Shown here: in pieces, positions 1 through 10,015 of the stretch
Position numbering within the stretch: the stretch's first letter is position 1
Layout of the letters: each line of letters opens with the position of its first letter
NCBI RefSeq assembly: GCF_000014805.1
Contig: NC_008570.1
Coordinates: 3,539,001-3,603,000, forward strand
Origin: Aeromonas hydrophila subsp. hydrophila ATCC 7966
GTDB lineage: Bacteria; Pseudomonadota; Gammaproteobacteria; Enterobacterales; Aeromonadaceae
Direction: 5' to 3'
Length of the DNA stretch: 64,000 bases
Notes under the pieces: model-generated
The model's database searches: none
Told to the model about the DNA's origin: nothing
Seen by the model: the letters and a program-made list of their open reading frames with translations, nothing else
Translations under genes and position numbers: made by a program

Positions 1-347
1 TGCATCTGGTCGGCTTCCCGCTGCTCGGCCTGGCTCATCGGCTGGCTGCGGTAGCCCTGCCAGATGCGCTTGATCTCCTGCTGGGCGGCACTCATGTCTG
101 CGCGCGATCTGGCGGGGTCAAAGCCCCCCACATTGGCCTTGTTGGCCGCATCGATCACCTTGACCGCGTAGAGATCGGCGATCTGCTTGAGCTCCTTGAG
201 CTGCACCACCTCCCCCTGATACATGCTGTTCATGCCAGTCATCAGCTGGGACATCGCCTGGACAGCCCCGATCACCAGCAGCACCAGTGCCAGCAGGGGT
301 ACCACACAGCCCAGGATCAACTTCTGTCTGATCGAAATACCTTCCAT
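1..347 (-). CDS. Methyl-accepting chemotaxis protein, N-terminal fragment (cut by window edge)
   Basis: The reverse strand reads from an ATG at 347 and stays open to the window edge, so only about 115 residues are seen. After MEGISIRQKL comes one long hydrophobic helix (about residues 9-31), then a hydrophilic helical stretch rich in Gln, Lys and Glu. This is the usual start of a transmembrane chemoreceptor with a four-helix-bundle periplasmic sensor. A Shine-Dalgarno GGAG lies 9 bases before the ATG. The signalling domain that would prove the family is outside the window, so the call rests on architecture and general resemblance; a sensor kinase is the main alternative. Confidence 0.6.
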   Translation of the reverse strand, partial: MEGISIRQKLILGCVVPLLALVLLVIGAVQAMSQLMTGMNSMYQGEVVQLKELKQIADLYAVKVIDAANKANVGGFDPARSRADMSAAQQEIKRIWQGYRSQPMSQAEQREADQM

Positions 348-465
348 GGTGTTATCTCCATCCTGGCTGCGGCGGGGAACCGGCCCGCAAGCGGTAAAAA
401 GCGGTTTTGCCCGCCCCGGCGAACTGCCATAATTGACCCAAATACCTTTGCAATATTTGGCCCAT

Positions 466-1020
466 ATGCAAACACTGCAAAATCACTTCCTGCTCGCCAT
501 GCCGAGCCTCTCCGATCCCTATTTCGAGCGTTCGCTGGTCTACCTGTGCGAACACAGCGAAGAGGGCGCCATGGGGCTGGTAGTCAACATCCCGGTGGAC
601 ATGTCGCTGGATGCCATGCTGACCCAGCTCAAGCTGGCGCCGCCCCCCAGCCCCGAGCTCAAACAGCCGGTGCTGCAGGGAGGACCGGTGCACGCCGACC
701 GCGGTTTCGTGCTGCACAGCTTCCGACCCGGCTTCAACTCCACCCTGCAGGTGGGAGACGAGCTCATGGTCACCACTTCCAAGGATATATTGGAAACCCT
801 CGGTACCGAGGAGGCCCCCGCCCACTGGCTGGTGGCGCTCGGGTATGCCGGCTGGAGCGCCGGCCAGCTGGAGCAGGAGCTGGTCGACGGTGCCTGGCTG
901 GTGATCCCGCCCAATCCGGATCTGGTGTTCAAGACCCCGATCCATCAGCGTTGGCAGCAGGCCGCCGCCAGCATAGGGGTCAACCCCATCCATCTATCCA
1001 GCGACATCGGCCACAGCTGA
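466..1020 (+). CDS. yqgE: YqgE/AlgH family protein
   Basis: A 184-residue protein of the UPF0301 (YqgE/AlgH) family. It matches E. coli YqgE in its opening (NHFLLAMPSL), the YLCEHSEEGAMGLVVN stretch and the GGPV segment. No enzymatic role is established for the family; AlgH was linked to alginate control in Pseudomonas. The reading frame is open from a TTG at 433, but the ATG at 466 gives the family's usual N-terminus and is preferred. It is followed after 46 bp by ruvX in the same direction, the pairing seen in many gammaproteobacteria, so the two are probably co-transcribed. Confidence 0.9.
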   Translation: MQTLQNHFLLAMPSLSDPYFERSLVYLCEHSEEGAMGLVVNIPVDMSLDAMLTQLKLAPPPSPELKQPVLQGGPVHADRGFVLHSFRPGFNSTLQVGDELMVTTSKDILETLGTEEAPAHWLVALGYAGWSAGQLEQELVDGAWLVIPPNPDLVFKTPIHQRWQQAAASIGVNPIHLSSDIGHS

Positions 1021-1066
1021 TGCCGTTTGCCACGCATTTCGCGAGGCATTTTGAGGAATCAATGCA

Positions 1067-1489
1067 ATGTCATCACGCAGTATCATGGGCTTTGACTACG
1101 GCACCAAAAGCATAGGGGTAGCCATCGGTCAGGAGCTTACCGGCACGGCCCAACCCCTGCGCGCCATCAAGGCCAACGACGGCATCCCCAACTGGGACGA
1201 CATCGACAAGCTGCTCAAGGAGTGGCAACCGGATCTGCTGGTTGTCGGCCTGCCGCTCAACATGGACGGCACCGAACAGGAGATCACGGTACGGGCCCGC
1301 AAATTCGGCAACCGGCTGCACGGCCGCTTCGGCAAGCAGGTGGAGTTCAAGGACGAGCGGCTCACCACCACGGATGCGCGGGCGCGTCTGTTCGAGCGGG
1401 GGGGTTATCGGGCGCTGGAGAAAGGCAGCGTGGACGGAGTCTCCGCCCAGCTGATCCTGGAAGCCTGGATGGAAGAGCAGTACGGTTGA
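1067..1489 (+). CDS. ruvX: RuvX/YqgF family pre-16S rRNA nuclease (putative Holliday junction resolvase)
   Basis: A 140-residue RNase H-fold protein. The N-terminal [12 protein letters not shown] carries the first catalytic Asp, the middle has [11 protein letters not shown] and the end has DERLTT followed by [13 protein letters not shown] with the last acidic residue. E. coli YqgF processes the 5' end of 16S rRNA; the resolvase name came from fold similarity to RuvC. The ATG at 1067 is preceded by GAGGAATC at a workable distance; an in-frame ATG at 1085 is the alternative. It sits directly after yqgE and ends before a terminator shared with the convergent peptide transporter gene. Confidence 0.92.
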   Translation: MSSRSIMGFDYGTKSIGVAIGQELTGTAQPLRAIKANDGIPNWDDIDKLLKEWQPDLLVVGLPLNMDGTEQEITVRARKFGNRLHGRFGKQVEFKDERLTTTDARARLFERGGYRALEKGSVDGVSAQLILEAWMEEQYG

Positions 1490-1495
1490 CAGACG

Positions 1496-1526
1496 GGGGA
1501 GAGGCAGGTCAATCCTGCCCCTCCCC
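1496..1526. terminator. Hairpin between convergent ruvX and dtp genes
   Basis: A 13-bp inverted repeat with one mismatch (1496-1508 and 1514-1526) around a 5-base loop lies between the stop codons of two convergent genes. There is no strong T tract on either side, so it is a moderate terminator candidate serving both genes. Confidence 0.5.
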
Positions 1527-1535
1527 ATGCCTGTA

Positions 1536-3041
1536 TCAGGCCTTGGCCTGTTGCGAGAGCAAATCCTCCCCTTCTTCACCCTGACCGGCATGCATCATGC
1601 GGTTGAGCCAGGGCACCATCAGCGCCATCACCACCGCCACCAGCAGCGTCACCAGCCCAATCTTGCCAAACACGTCCGTGTAGATGGGTAGGGTCTGCAG
1701 CGGATCGGTGACCCCTTGCGGCACGGCGGTAAAGGTCGCCACATAGCCCCCCAGCAAAGAGGCCATCGCCTGGGTCAGGAACCACATCCCCAGGATAAAA
1801 CCCATCAGCCGCTGCGGCACCAATGCCGCCACCATCGCCAGCCCCAGGGCGCTGATCATCAGCTCTCCCAGACTCTGGAACAGATAAATGAGCACCATGA
1901 ACCAGGGTGAGGTGAGCCCCTGTGCATCGGCAAACCAGATGCCGGAAGCCGCCGCGGTGAGAAAGCCGAGGGAGCAGAACAGCATGCCCAGGGTGAACTT
2001 GAGGGGCATGGTGAGATCCCGCCCCTTGCTGCCCAGCCGGGTATAGATCATCGCCAGCACCGGGCTGCCTACCACCACCCAGAAGGGGTTGAGCGCCTGA
2101 AAGCTGATGGGGTTGACGCTCATCCCCAGCATCTCGTGATGCATGTTGTTGATGGCAAAGAAGTTGAGCGAGGTCGGCATCTGGGCGTAGAGCACGTAGA
2201 ACACCACGGCTTCCAGCATCAGCACGAAGGCCACGTACATCTTGTTGCGGGCCACCGCATCGAGCTTGAAGGCCTCGCGAAAGAAGAAGATCACCACGGC
2301 CAGGGTCACCGTCATCAGCACCATGTTGGCGATCACCACGTGGTGCATCAGCCAGGCGCAGAAGAAGACCAGCGCCACCGATCCCAGCAAGACCAGCAGC
2401 AGCTTGCCGTAATCGAGCGGCAGATGGTCGGGCTCGGAGCCGATGTCCCTGACCATGTGACGACAGGCGAAGAAGGTCAGCAGCGCGATGACCAGGCCCA
2501 CCCCGCACAGGTTGTAGGTCACCGTATAGCCGTAGTGATCGGCGATGACCGGCGCCAGCGACAGCGAGATGAGCGAGCCGATGTTGATCGACATGTAGAA
2601 CAGGGTGAAGGCCCCATCCAGCCGGGGATCGCCGCGCTCATAGCACTTGGCGAGCAGGCTGGCAGGGTTGGCCTTGAACAGGCAGTTGCCGACCGCGATG
2701 GTGCCCAGTGCATAGAAGATGAGGTCGGGATTGTAGATGGACATGCCGGTCATGAAATAGCCGATGACCAGCACGATGGCCCCCAGCACCATGGTGCGCT
2801 TGGTGCCCAGCACGTGGTCGCCCACATAGCCGCCCACCGAGATGAGGCCATATACCAGCGCCGAGAAGGCACCGAAGGTGATGAACGACTGCTCCTGTGA
2901 AAATCCCAGCTGCTGGACGAAGAACACCGCCAGGATCCCCTGGACGCCGTAATAACCGAAGCGCTCCCAGAGTTCGACGAAGAAGATCATGAAAAAGGGT
3001 TTGGGCTGTTGCAACAACCCGGTCGGGGCCGATGGACGCAT
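1536..3041 (-). CDS. POT-family proton-dependent di/tripeptide transporter (DtpA/DtpB type)
   Basis: A 501-residue inner-membrane protein of the proton-dependent oligopeptide transporter family. The first helix carries the family signature [18 protein letters not shown], whose ExxER motif couples proton binding to peptide uptake. About 14 hydrophobic helices follow, as in E. coli DtpA/DtpB, and the length fits. It imports di- and tripeptides using the proton gradient. The ATG at 3041 has AGGTAGG upstream. It is a single gene with a 551-bp 5' region, which suggests its own control. I cannot tell from sequence alone which Dtp paralogue it is. Confidence 0.92.
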   Translation of the reverse strand: MRPSAPTGLLQQPKPFFMIFFVELWERFGYYGVQGILAVFFVQQLGFSQEQSFITFGAFSALVYGLISVGGYVGDHVLGTKRTMVLGAIVLVIGYFMTGMSIYNPDLIFYALGTIAVGNCLFKANPASLLAKCYERGDPRLDGAFTLFYMSINIGSLISLSLAPVIADHYGYTVTYNLCGVGLVIALLTFFACRHMVRDIGSEPDHLPLDYGKLLLVLLGSVALVFFCAWLMHHVVIANMVLMTVTLAVVIFFFREAFKLDAVARNKMYVAFVLMLEAVVFYVLYAQMPTSLNFFAINNMHHEMLGMSVNPISFQALNPFWVVVGSPVLAMIYTRLGSKGRDLTMPLKFTLGMLFCSLGFLTAAASGIWFADAQGLTSPWFMVLIYLFQSLGELMISALGLAMVAALVPQRLMGFILGMWFLTQAMASLLGGYVATFTAVPQGVTDPLQTLPIYTDVFGKIGLVTLLVAVVMALMVPWLNRMMHAGQGEEGEDLLSQQAKA

Positions 3042-3592
3042 GCTAACCTACCTGTCTGTATGTATTTTTTTATTTATCAAGGGCCCGCAGCCTACCCGGC
3101 CTGGGTCACAAACTTGTTGCTGTGGATCGAGCGACGTGAACAAGGTGCCTGTTGCGCCAGGGTGGACAACCTGCTTCAACACAGTCCATCTCTCCGGCCA
3201 GGTCATCGGCGCCGCCATGACTGCTTGCCTGATCGTCGGCGGGCAGACACAGAACCGGGCATCGAACGGACCTTTCTTTCCTGTCGCGACACGCTTTCAT
3301 CAAAATGGCTCGGCATTTTCGCTTTAAATTAAAAAGCCGAACTATCGTCACTATTTATGATAATCCACCGCAATTTAAGCGAATTAACCACAGATCACAC
3401 TTGTAACTATACATTGCGTGACATTTTCTAATTCTGGCGGATAAGTTTTTCTCGTGAAAAGAGGTTCACTCGAGACATGCATTCGCTGCCGTTGTGTGTA
3501 TGAGGTGTCTTCAGATGGCTCACTGCATGGGAGTGTGAGCCTTGCTATGGGGCCTGGGGGAAAACCGTGCGGCGCCCGATACGCCGCCAGGT
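3042..3592. other. Intergenic region upstream of the peptide transporter
   Basis: No gene is supported here. The half near 3320-3470 is AT-rich and would hold the transporter promoter. An isolated CRP-like half site (TGTGATC on the reverse strand, around 3391-3397) lacks a convincing partner. Close to the LysR gene end, a 6-bp GC hairpin (3569-3574 and 3582-3587) on the reverse strand, followed by GTTTT, could terminate that gene. Confidence 0.4.
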
Positions 3593-4564
3593 TCAGGGCG
3601 CCAGGGGGCTCGATTCCCGGTGGTAGAGCCGCCGGATCTCGTTGAGCAGCCACATCACCTTGGCATCCTGGTTGTGGCGCTTGTGCCAGAGCAGGATGAA
3701 GGTCAACTCCAATTGCTGATAGAGCGCCTCTGGCAGAGGGAGCGGCATGGCCATCAGGTTGGGGTGATATTTGGCGGCATAACCGGCGCAATAGGAGGGA
3801 GCCACGGCGATCAGGTCATTGTCGGCCTGGGAGGCAATGTGCAGGGATTGCTCGAAGCTGGAGACCATCACCGGCACTCGGCGTGCCAGCCCCTCGTCTT
3901 CCAGCAGCAGATCCAGCCCCCAGGTCTCCAGTACCTCCAGCACCACGCTGCTGTGAGGGCAATCCAGAAAGTGCTCCAGTGACCACTCCTGCAGCAGCAG
4001 CGGGTGATCCTTGCGCAGGAAGACCACGGGCCTGTCGCAGAACAGCACCTCATGATCGATGTAGTAAGGCAGATTGCGAAGTTTGAGCTGGGAGCGGCTG
4101 TAGCTCTCCCGCACGCAGACGCCGAGATCCGCATCGCCGTTGACGATGTCATCCAGCGAGTTGCGATTCCAGCCCAGCATCTTGACCACGGAGTTGGGAT
4201 AGGTCCCATGTATGGTCATGGGCAGATCGCTCAGCAGGCTGTTGTAGAAGGGGGACTGCATCACCAGATTAAAGCGGGCGCCATCGGGGATCGCTTCGCT
4301 GTTGAGGGCGGCGATCCGCTCGGTGAGCTGGAACCAGACCGTCAACTCCTCTTCCAGGGTCAACGCCAGGTTGGTGGGCTGCAACCCCTTGCGCCCGCGC
4401 ACGAACAGCGGGTCGGCAAACCACTCCCGCAGCTTGGCGAGCGCCTTGCTCACCGTGGAAGGCGTCACACTGAGCTGTTTGGCCGTGCCCGCCACGCTGC
4501 GCTCCGCCATCAGGTATTTGAACACCACCAGCAGATTCAAGTCGAGCTCACTCAGTGTTCGCAT
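3593..4564 (-). CDS. LysR-family transcriptional regulator
   Basis: A 323-residue regulator. Residues about 1-60 form the winged helix-turn-helix, with LNLLVVFKYLMAERSV and AKQLSVTPSTVSKALAKLR, then FVRGRKGLQPT. This pattern resembles the LeuO/NodD-like branch of the LysR family. The remaining 230 residues fit the effector-binding domain. The frame can be opened upstream from TTG at 4579, but ATG 4564 has GGAGGGG 4-10 bases before it and is preferred. It stands alone, in the same direction as the peptide transporter downstream, with 551 bp between; control of that gene is possible but not shown. The effector is unknown. Confidence 0.88.
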   Translation of the reverse strand: MRTLSELDLNLLVVFKYLMAERSVAGTAKQLSVTPSTVSKALAKLREWFADPLFVRGRKGLQPTNLALTLEEELTVWFQLTERIAALNSEAIPDGARFNLVMQSPFYNSLLSDLPMTIHGTYPNSVVKMLGWNRNSLDDIVNGDADLGVCVRESYSRSQLKLRNLPYYIDHEVLFCDRPVVFLRKDHPLLLQEWSLEHFLDCPHSSVVLEVLETWGLDLLLEDEGLARRVPVMVSSFEQSLHIASQADNDLIAVAPSYCAGYAAKYHPNLMAMPLPLPEALYQQLELTFILLWHKRHNQDAKVMWLLNEIRRLYHRESSPLAP

Positions 4565-4613
4565 GCTTCCCCTCCTCAAGGCCTCCTGTCACGGCACCGC
4601 TCATCCGGGCTGC

Positions 4614-4641
4614 GTGTGCCGCGCCGCAGCTTGCGGCACAC
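4614..4641. terminator. Hairpin between the lipoprotein gene and lysR
   Basis: A perfect 9-bp inverted repeat (4614-4622 and 4633-4641, GTGTGCCGC arms) with a 10-base loop lies downstream of the reverse-strand lipoprotein gene and 50 bp before the LysR start. It has no clear T tract. It could end the lipoprotein transcript or sit in the regulator's leader. Confidence 0.35.
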
Positions 4642-4740
4642 CAAATATGCCGGAGGCTCCCTTCACAGGGTACATGGCCGATCATCGCGATGCGATAGCG
4701 CCCACCTCCAACCCTCAACAATCGGCGGTTTTACGCCCAG

Positions 4741-5694
4741 TCAGCGCGGATTGACCAGCCATACCAGGCCATCCAGCTCGGGAAAGCCCACCACCAGCAG
4801 CCGGGAGCCATGGTCACTTTTGAAAGTGGCGACATAGCCGAGGGCACTCTCTTTAGCCTTGGCCAGCGCGGCGTTATGGTGATAATCCACCGCCGTCCAA
4901 TCCGCCCCCTTGGCGGGATCAAATCGGCACCGCTCAAAACCGGTAAACTGCAGACGATCGAAGCGGGTATGGCCGGATGAGATCCCCTCCCCCGTCAGCG
5001 TGCATCCGACGGCCAGCAGTTCCATCGTGATGGTTACCTTGTCGCCATTGCGCGTGCTCTCCACATTACCCAGCAGCTCGGTGCCATATCCGTTGTTTGC
5101 ATGCCAGCTGCCCGTATTGACGCCCCGGGTCTTGAGCTCGGTCAGCACAACCTTGCCCGACCAGGTGGGGTAGCTATCGGTCCCGGTTGCGGCAATATTG
5201 AGCTCAATATTGCTGGCCACCCCGACCACCGGGTGTTCAGTGACAATCTGTGGTTGCGCATGTACGGTACGCTCGTAAACGACATCGGCCTGCCGGATAG
5301 CCTGGGCTGCAGCAATGCCATTGTCTCTCTCCAGGTAACTCGTACGATGAAGCCGAGCGGTGGCCGGCTTGCTGGTCGTTGTCTCATCCCCGTCGTTCAA
5401 CCACCACCAACTGGCTACCACGCCGTTATTGGCCCAGGCACTCCAGCGCGGGTAAGTCCCGCCATCTCGTTTTTCATACTGCAGGGCATAACCACTCGGA
5501 CCGGCCTTACCATCGGCGCTCATGTAATTCGCCTGATAGAGCACAGCGTTGGGCACAGTCACATGTTCCACCTCGAATGATTTGCCCGGCGGTACCGAAT
5601 TGGCTGGATCAGCCCCTTTATCGTCACTCCCGCCGCATCCATAAAGCGAACCGGCACAGATGCCGGCCAGCAGCAGACCGTTGATCTTCTTCAC
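4741..5694 (-). CDS. Hypothetical lipoprotein
   Basis: A 317-residue protein that I do not recognise. It starts with a lipoprotein signal: MKK, a hydrophobic core, and the lipobox LYGC with Cys 20, followed by GGSDDKG. Asp is absent directly after the Cys, so sorting to the outer membrane is expected. The mature part is rich in Trp, Tyr, Thr and polar residues, which suggests a secreted beta-rich domain. The start is GTG at 5694 with a strong AAAGGAG upstream. It begins 30 bp after the Bor-like gene, so the two are likely one transcript. Base composition is lower in GC than in the neighbours, which hints at acquisition. Confidence 0.7.
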   Translation of the reverse strand: MKKINGLLLAGICAGSLYGCGGSDDKGADPANSVPPGKSFEVEHVTVPNAVLYQANYMSADGKAGPSGYALQYEKRDGGTYPRWSAWANNGVVASWWWLNDGDETTTSKPATARLHRTSYLERDNGIAAAQAIRQADVVYERTVHAQPQIVTEHPVVGVASNIELNIAATGTDSYPTWSGKVVLTELKTRGVNTGSWHANNGYGTELLGNVESTRNGDKVTITMELLAVGCTLTGEGISSGHTRFDRLQFTGFERCRFDPAKGADWTAVDYHHNAALAKAKESALGYVATFKSDHGSRLLVVGFPELDGLVWLVNPR

Positions 5695-5724
5695 AAGCCT
5701 TTCTCCTTTCTTGTTATATCGTCA

Positions 5725-6048
5725 TCACGCGGCGCAATAGATCCTGGCCGATCGTGGAGTATAAAAACCGTAGGTAATGCCACTGAGCATGGAATCCAGA
5801 AAGCTAACGTTTGTCTCAATGCTGATGATATTTTCGACACCATGACAGATGGCTGCCGCATCAACTTTTTCATTCAAGCCAAGGTCGATATCGGAAAAGA
5901 AAAAGTGGCTGGTTATCTCGGTGGAATTGACCGGCCTGGCAGAGCCAAGCTCGAACCGCTGCGAGGCATTCACATCAATGACCTGTTTGGCACAGCCACC
6001 ACTCAGGATCGCCAGAAACAGGACAACGGAATATTTGCCAACAAACAT
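5725..6048 (-). CDS. Bor/Iss-like lipoprotein
   Basis: A 107-residue small lipoprotein resembling phage lambda Bor, the outer-membrane protein linked to serum resistance in lysogens, and its relative Iss. The signal peptide ends in SGGC (Cys 19). The mature part follows Bor closely in order: a HFFFSDI-like stretch, EKVDAAAICHG, then ENIISIET, GITYGFYTPRSARIYC near the end. Both Cys residues of the mature domain (in AAAIC and RIYC) are kept. ATG 6048 has AAAGG eight bases upstream. It heads a probable two-gene unit with the unknown lipoprotein. No phage genes are visible nearby. Function in this host is inferred only from the family. Confidence 0.8.
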   Translation of the reverse strand: MFVGKYSVVLFLAILSGGCAKQVIDVNASQRFELGSARPVNSTEITSHFFFSDIDLGLNEKVDAAAICHGVENIISIETNVSFLDSMLSGITYGFYTPRSARIYCAA

Positions 6049-6550
6049 TCATACAACCTTTCATGTGAGGTCAGGAGGAGATACCAAACTTTACAGATAG
6101 ATACCCGGTGACAGGTACACCAAGAGATGCGACAGCATCGCACATTACAATCAAGTTAATTATCAAATGGCTGTTTTTCAGATACAGACGACACTGGCCA
6201 TCAACATGCTGCCGGCATGTGACCATTATTTAAAAAGAGATGTAAGAAAATAGCGGTTCAGCCTGTATGCCGGTATATATCCACACGCGGCAAAATATAT
6301 TTTTATGATGGCGACAAGTATGTCGTTGTGCCCTGTCGCCGTCTATAACAAAAAGAGAAGTCAAAACATTCCATTTCAGACATGATGTTGCACGTTTGTG
6401 TGATAAATACAGCTATGCCAACCACCACCAGATCACTGGCTGCGAGGTGGCATCTTTATATTCATTGAATAGGCGAATCGTCACATTGCTTCATTTGGAA
6501 CATATTCATGTATGCCATTTATCAGACTGCGTGAATATGTTGACGCGCCA

Positions 6551-6592
6551 TATTGTTGCGCAACAAATATCGCACCGAATGGCGCAACAATA
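6551..6592. repeat. Inverted repeat with nested palindrome
   Basis: TATTGTTGCGC at 6551-6561 is repeated in reverse complement at 6582-6592 across a 20-base loop. The left arm also belongs to a 14-bp perfect palindrome TTGTTGCGCAACAA at 6553-6566. Thus three copies of the same half site occur in about 40 bp, a pattern more like an operator than a terminator. No gene is directly attached. Confidence 0.5.
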
Positions 6593-6689
6593 AAATCGGG
6601 CTCATCTCGTGATGAAAATGCGCCGCAAGGAGGGCGGGCAAACCGGGAAAGCAGGTTCAAGGTGCCCCGACAGGGTGAGGCCATGAGGC

Positions 6690-6718
6690 AACAACGCCGG
6701 GACTTGCCCGGCGTTGTT
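6690..6718. terminator. Hairpin downstream of ampC
   Basis: A perfect 12-bp inverted repeat (AACAACGCCGGG at 6690-6701, complement at 6707-6718) with a 5-base loop lies 51 bp beyond the ampC stop codon. Stem quality is excellent but the T tract is poor, so it is a probable ampC terminator or 3' stabiliser. Confidence 0.6.
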
Positions 6719-6769
6719 CTGTATCCATCTCTTGCACCGATCGGGCCGGTTGCCCTTCGCAGCCCCGGC

Positions 6770-9028
<2,259 letters not shown>

Positions 9029-9029
<1 letters not shown>

Positions 9030-10015
9030 TGAACTGGCGCCAGCGCAGGGCCAGGTGGCAACAAGGCTGGCTGGCCCGGCGCATCCCGCCGGCCCGCCAG
9101 ATCACCCTGCAGGGGCGCTGCCTGTTCATCCTGCCCACCCGGCTCGGCCTCTGGTATCTGCTGTTGATGCTTGCCATCTATCTTCTCGGCACCAACTACC
9201 AGAACAACCTGGTGTTGCTGGTGGCCTACGGCCTCGGCAGCCTGTTCATGGTGGCCATGTGGCTCACCCACCGCAACCTGCTGGGGCTGTCTCTGCTGGG
9301 GGGGCCCGCCGTGCTGGGAGAGGCGGGCAGCCCCCTGCCCACCCCCATCACGGTGCGCAGCGAACGGCCGCTGCAGGCACTGCAATTTTCCCTCAATGAA
9401 GGGCGGCTCTGGCTGGCGCAGGTGGATGCGGTGCCCCAACCCCTGCTCCTGCCGGTGCTGGGCCCCCGGCGCGGACGCCTGCCGCTGGAGAGGCTACGGG
9501 TGGAGAGCCGCAACCCCCTCGGCCTGTTTCGCTGCTGGACGCTGCTGGACCTGCAACTGGAAGGCTGGCTCGCCCCCGCCCCCGAGTATGGCCCCCTGCG
9601 CGGGGAGGCAGTGGCCGATGCGGCGGGCAACCGGGGGCAGCCTACCTCGGCATCGATGGGGGATTTCGACATGCTGCGGGCCCACCAGAGCGGGGAGCCG
9701 CTGAGCCGGGTCGCCTGGAAGCAGCTCGCTCAGGGACGTGGCCTGCTGGTGAAGCAGTTCTGCGAGCCGGGGCAGGACGATACTCACCTCAGCCTGCCGC
9801 GGGTCGGCGGGCGGGATCTGGAGCAGCGGCTGGCGGTACTCGCCTGGTGGTGTGACGACTATGCCAAGCGGGGCATTCCCTTCAGCCTGACGCTGGCGGG
9901 CCAGACGCTCGGGCCGGACAGCGGCGCCGCCTTTTTGCAGCGCTGCCGGCTGGCGCTGGCCCGCGTCGATGCCGTGGAGCCGCCGCTGGAGACCGACCTC
10001 GATGCTGCTCGATAA
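9029..10015 (+). CDS. DUF58 domain-containing membrane protein
   Basis: A 328-residue protein. Two adjacent hydrophobic helices (about residues 40-85) anchor it, followed by a cytoplasmic or periplasmic beta-rich part and the DUF58 core with the typical GDFDMLRAHQSGEPLSRVAWK-like stretch near residues 210-232 (a Y/F-R-x-Y-x-x-G-D-like motif region). It is the standard partner of MoxR. The ATG overlaps the moxR stop (TGATG), and its own end overlaps the next gene by 14 bp, indicating translational coupling of all three genes. Biochemical role is not established. Confidence 0.9.

Larger units (their letters stand above)
6049..6769. other. AT-rich non-coding region between bor-like gene and ampC
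   Basis: No supported gene in about 720 bp; the short open frames lack ribosome sites and family resemblance. The part next to 6048 should hold the promoter of the Bor-like gene. It contains an 11-bp inverted repeat (6551-6561/6582-6592) and a 12-bp hairpin (6690-6718). The left two thirds are clearly richer in A and T than the flanking genes. Confidence 0.6.

Noticed and set aside
6396..6593. Possible small gene in the AT-rich gap
   Set aside because: 65 codons without a ribosome site or family resemblance, overlapping the inverted repeat.
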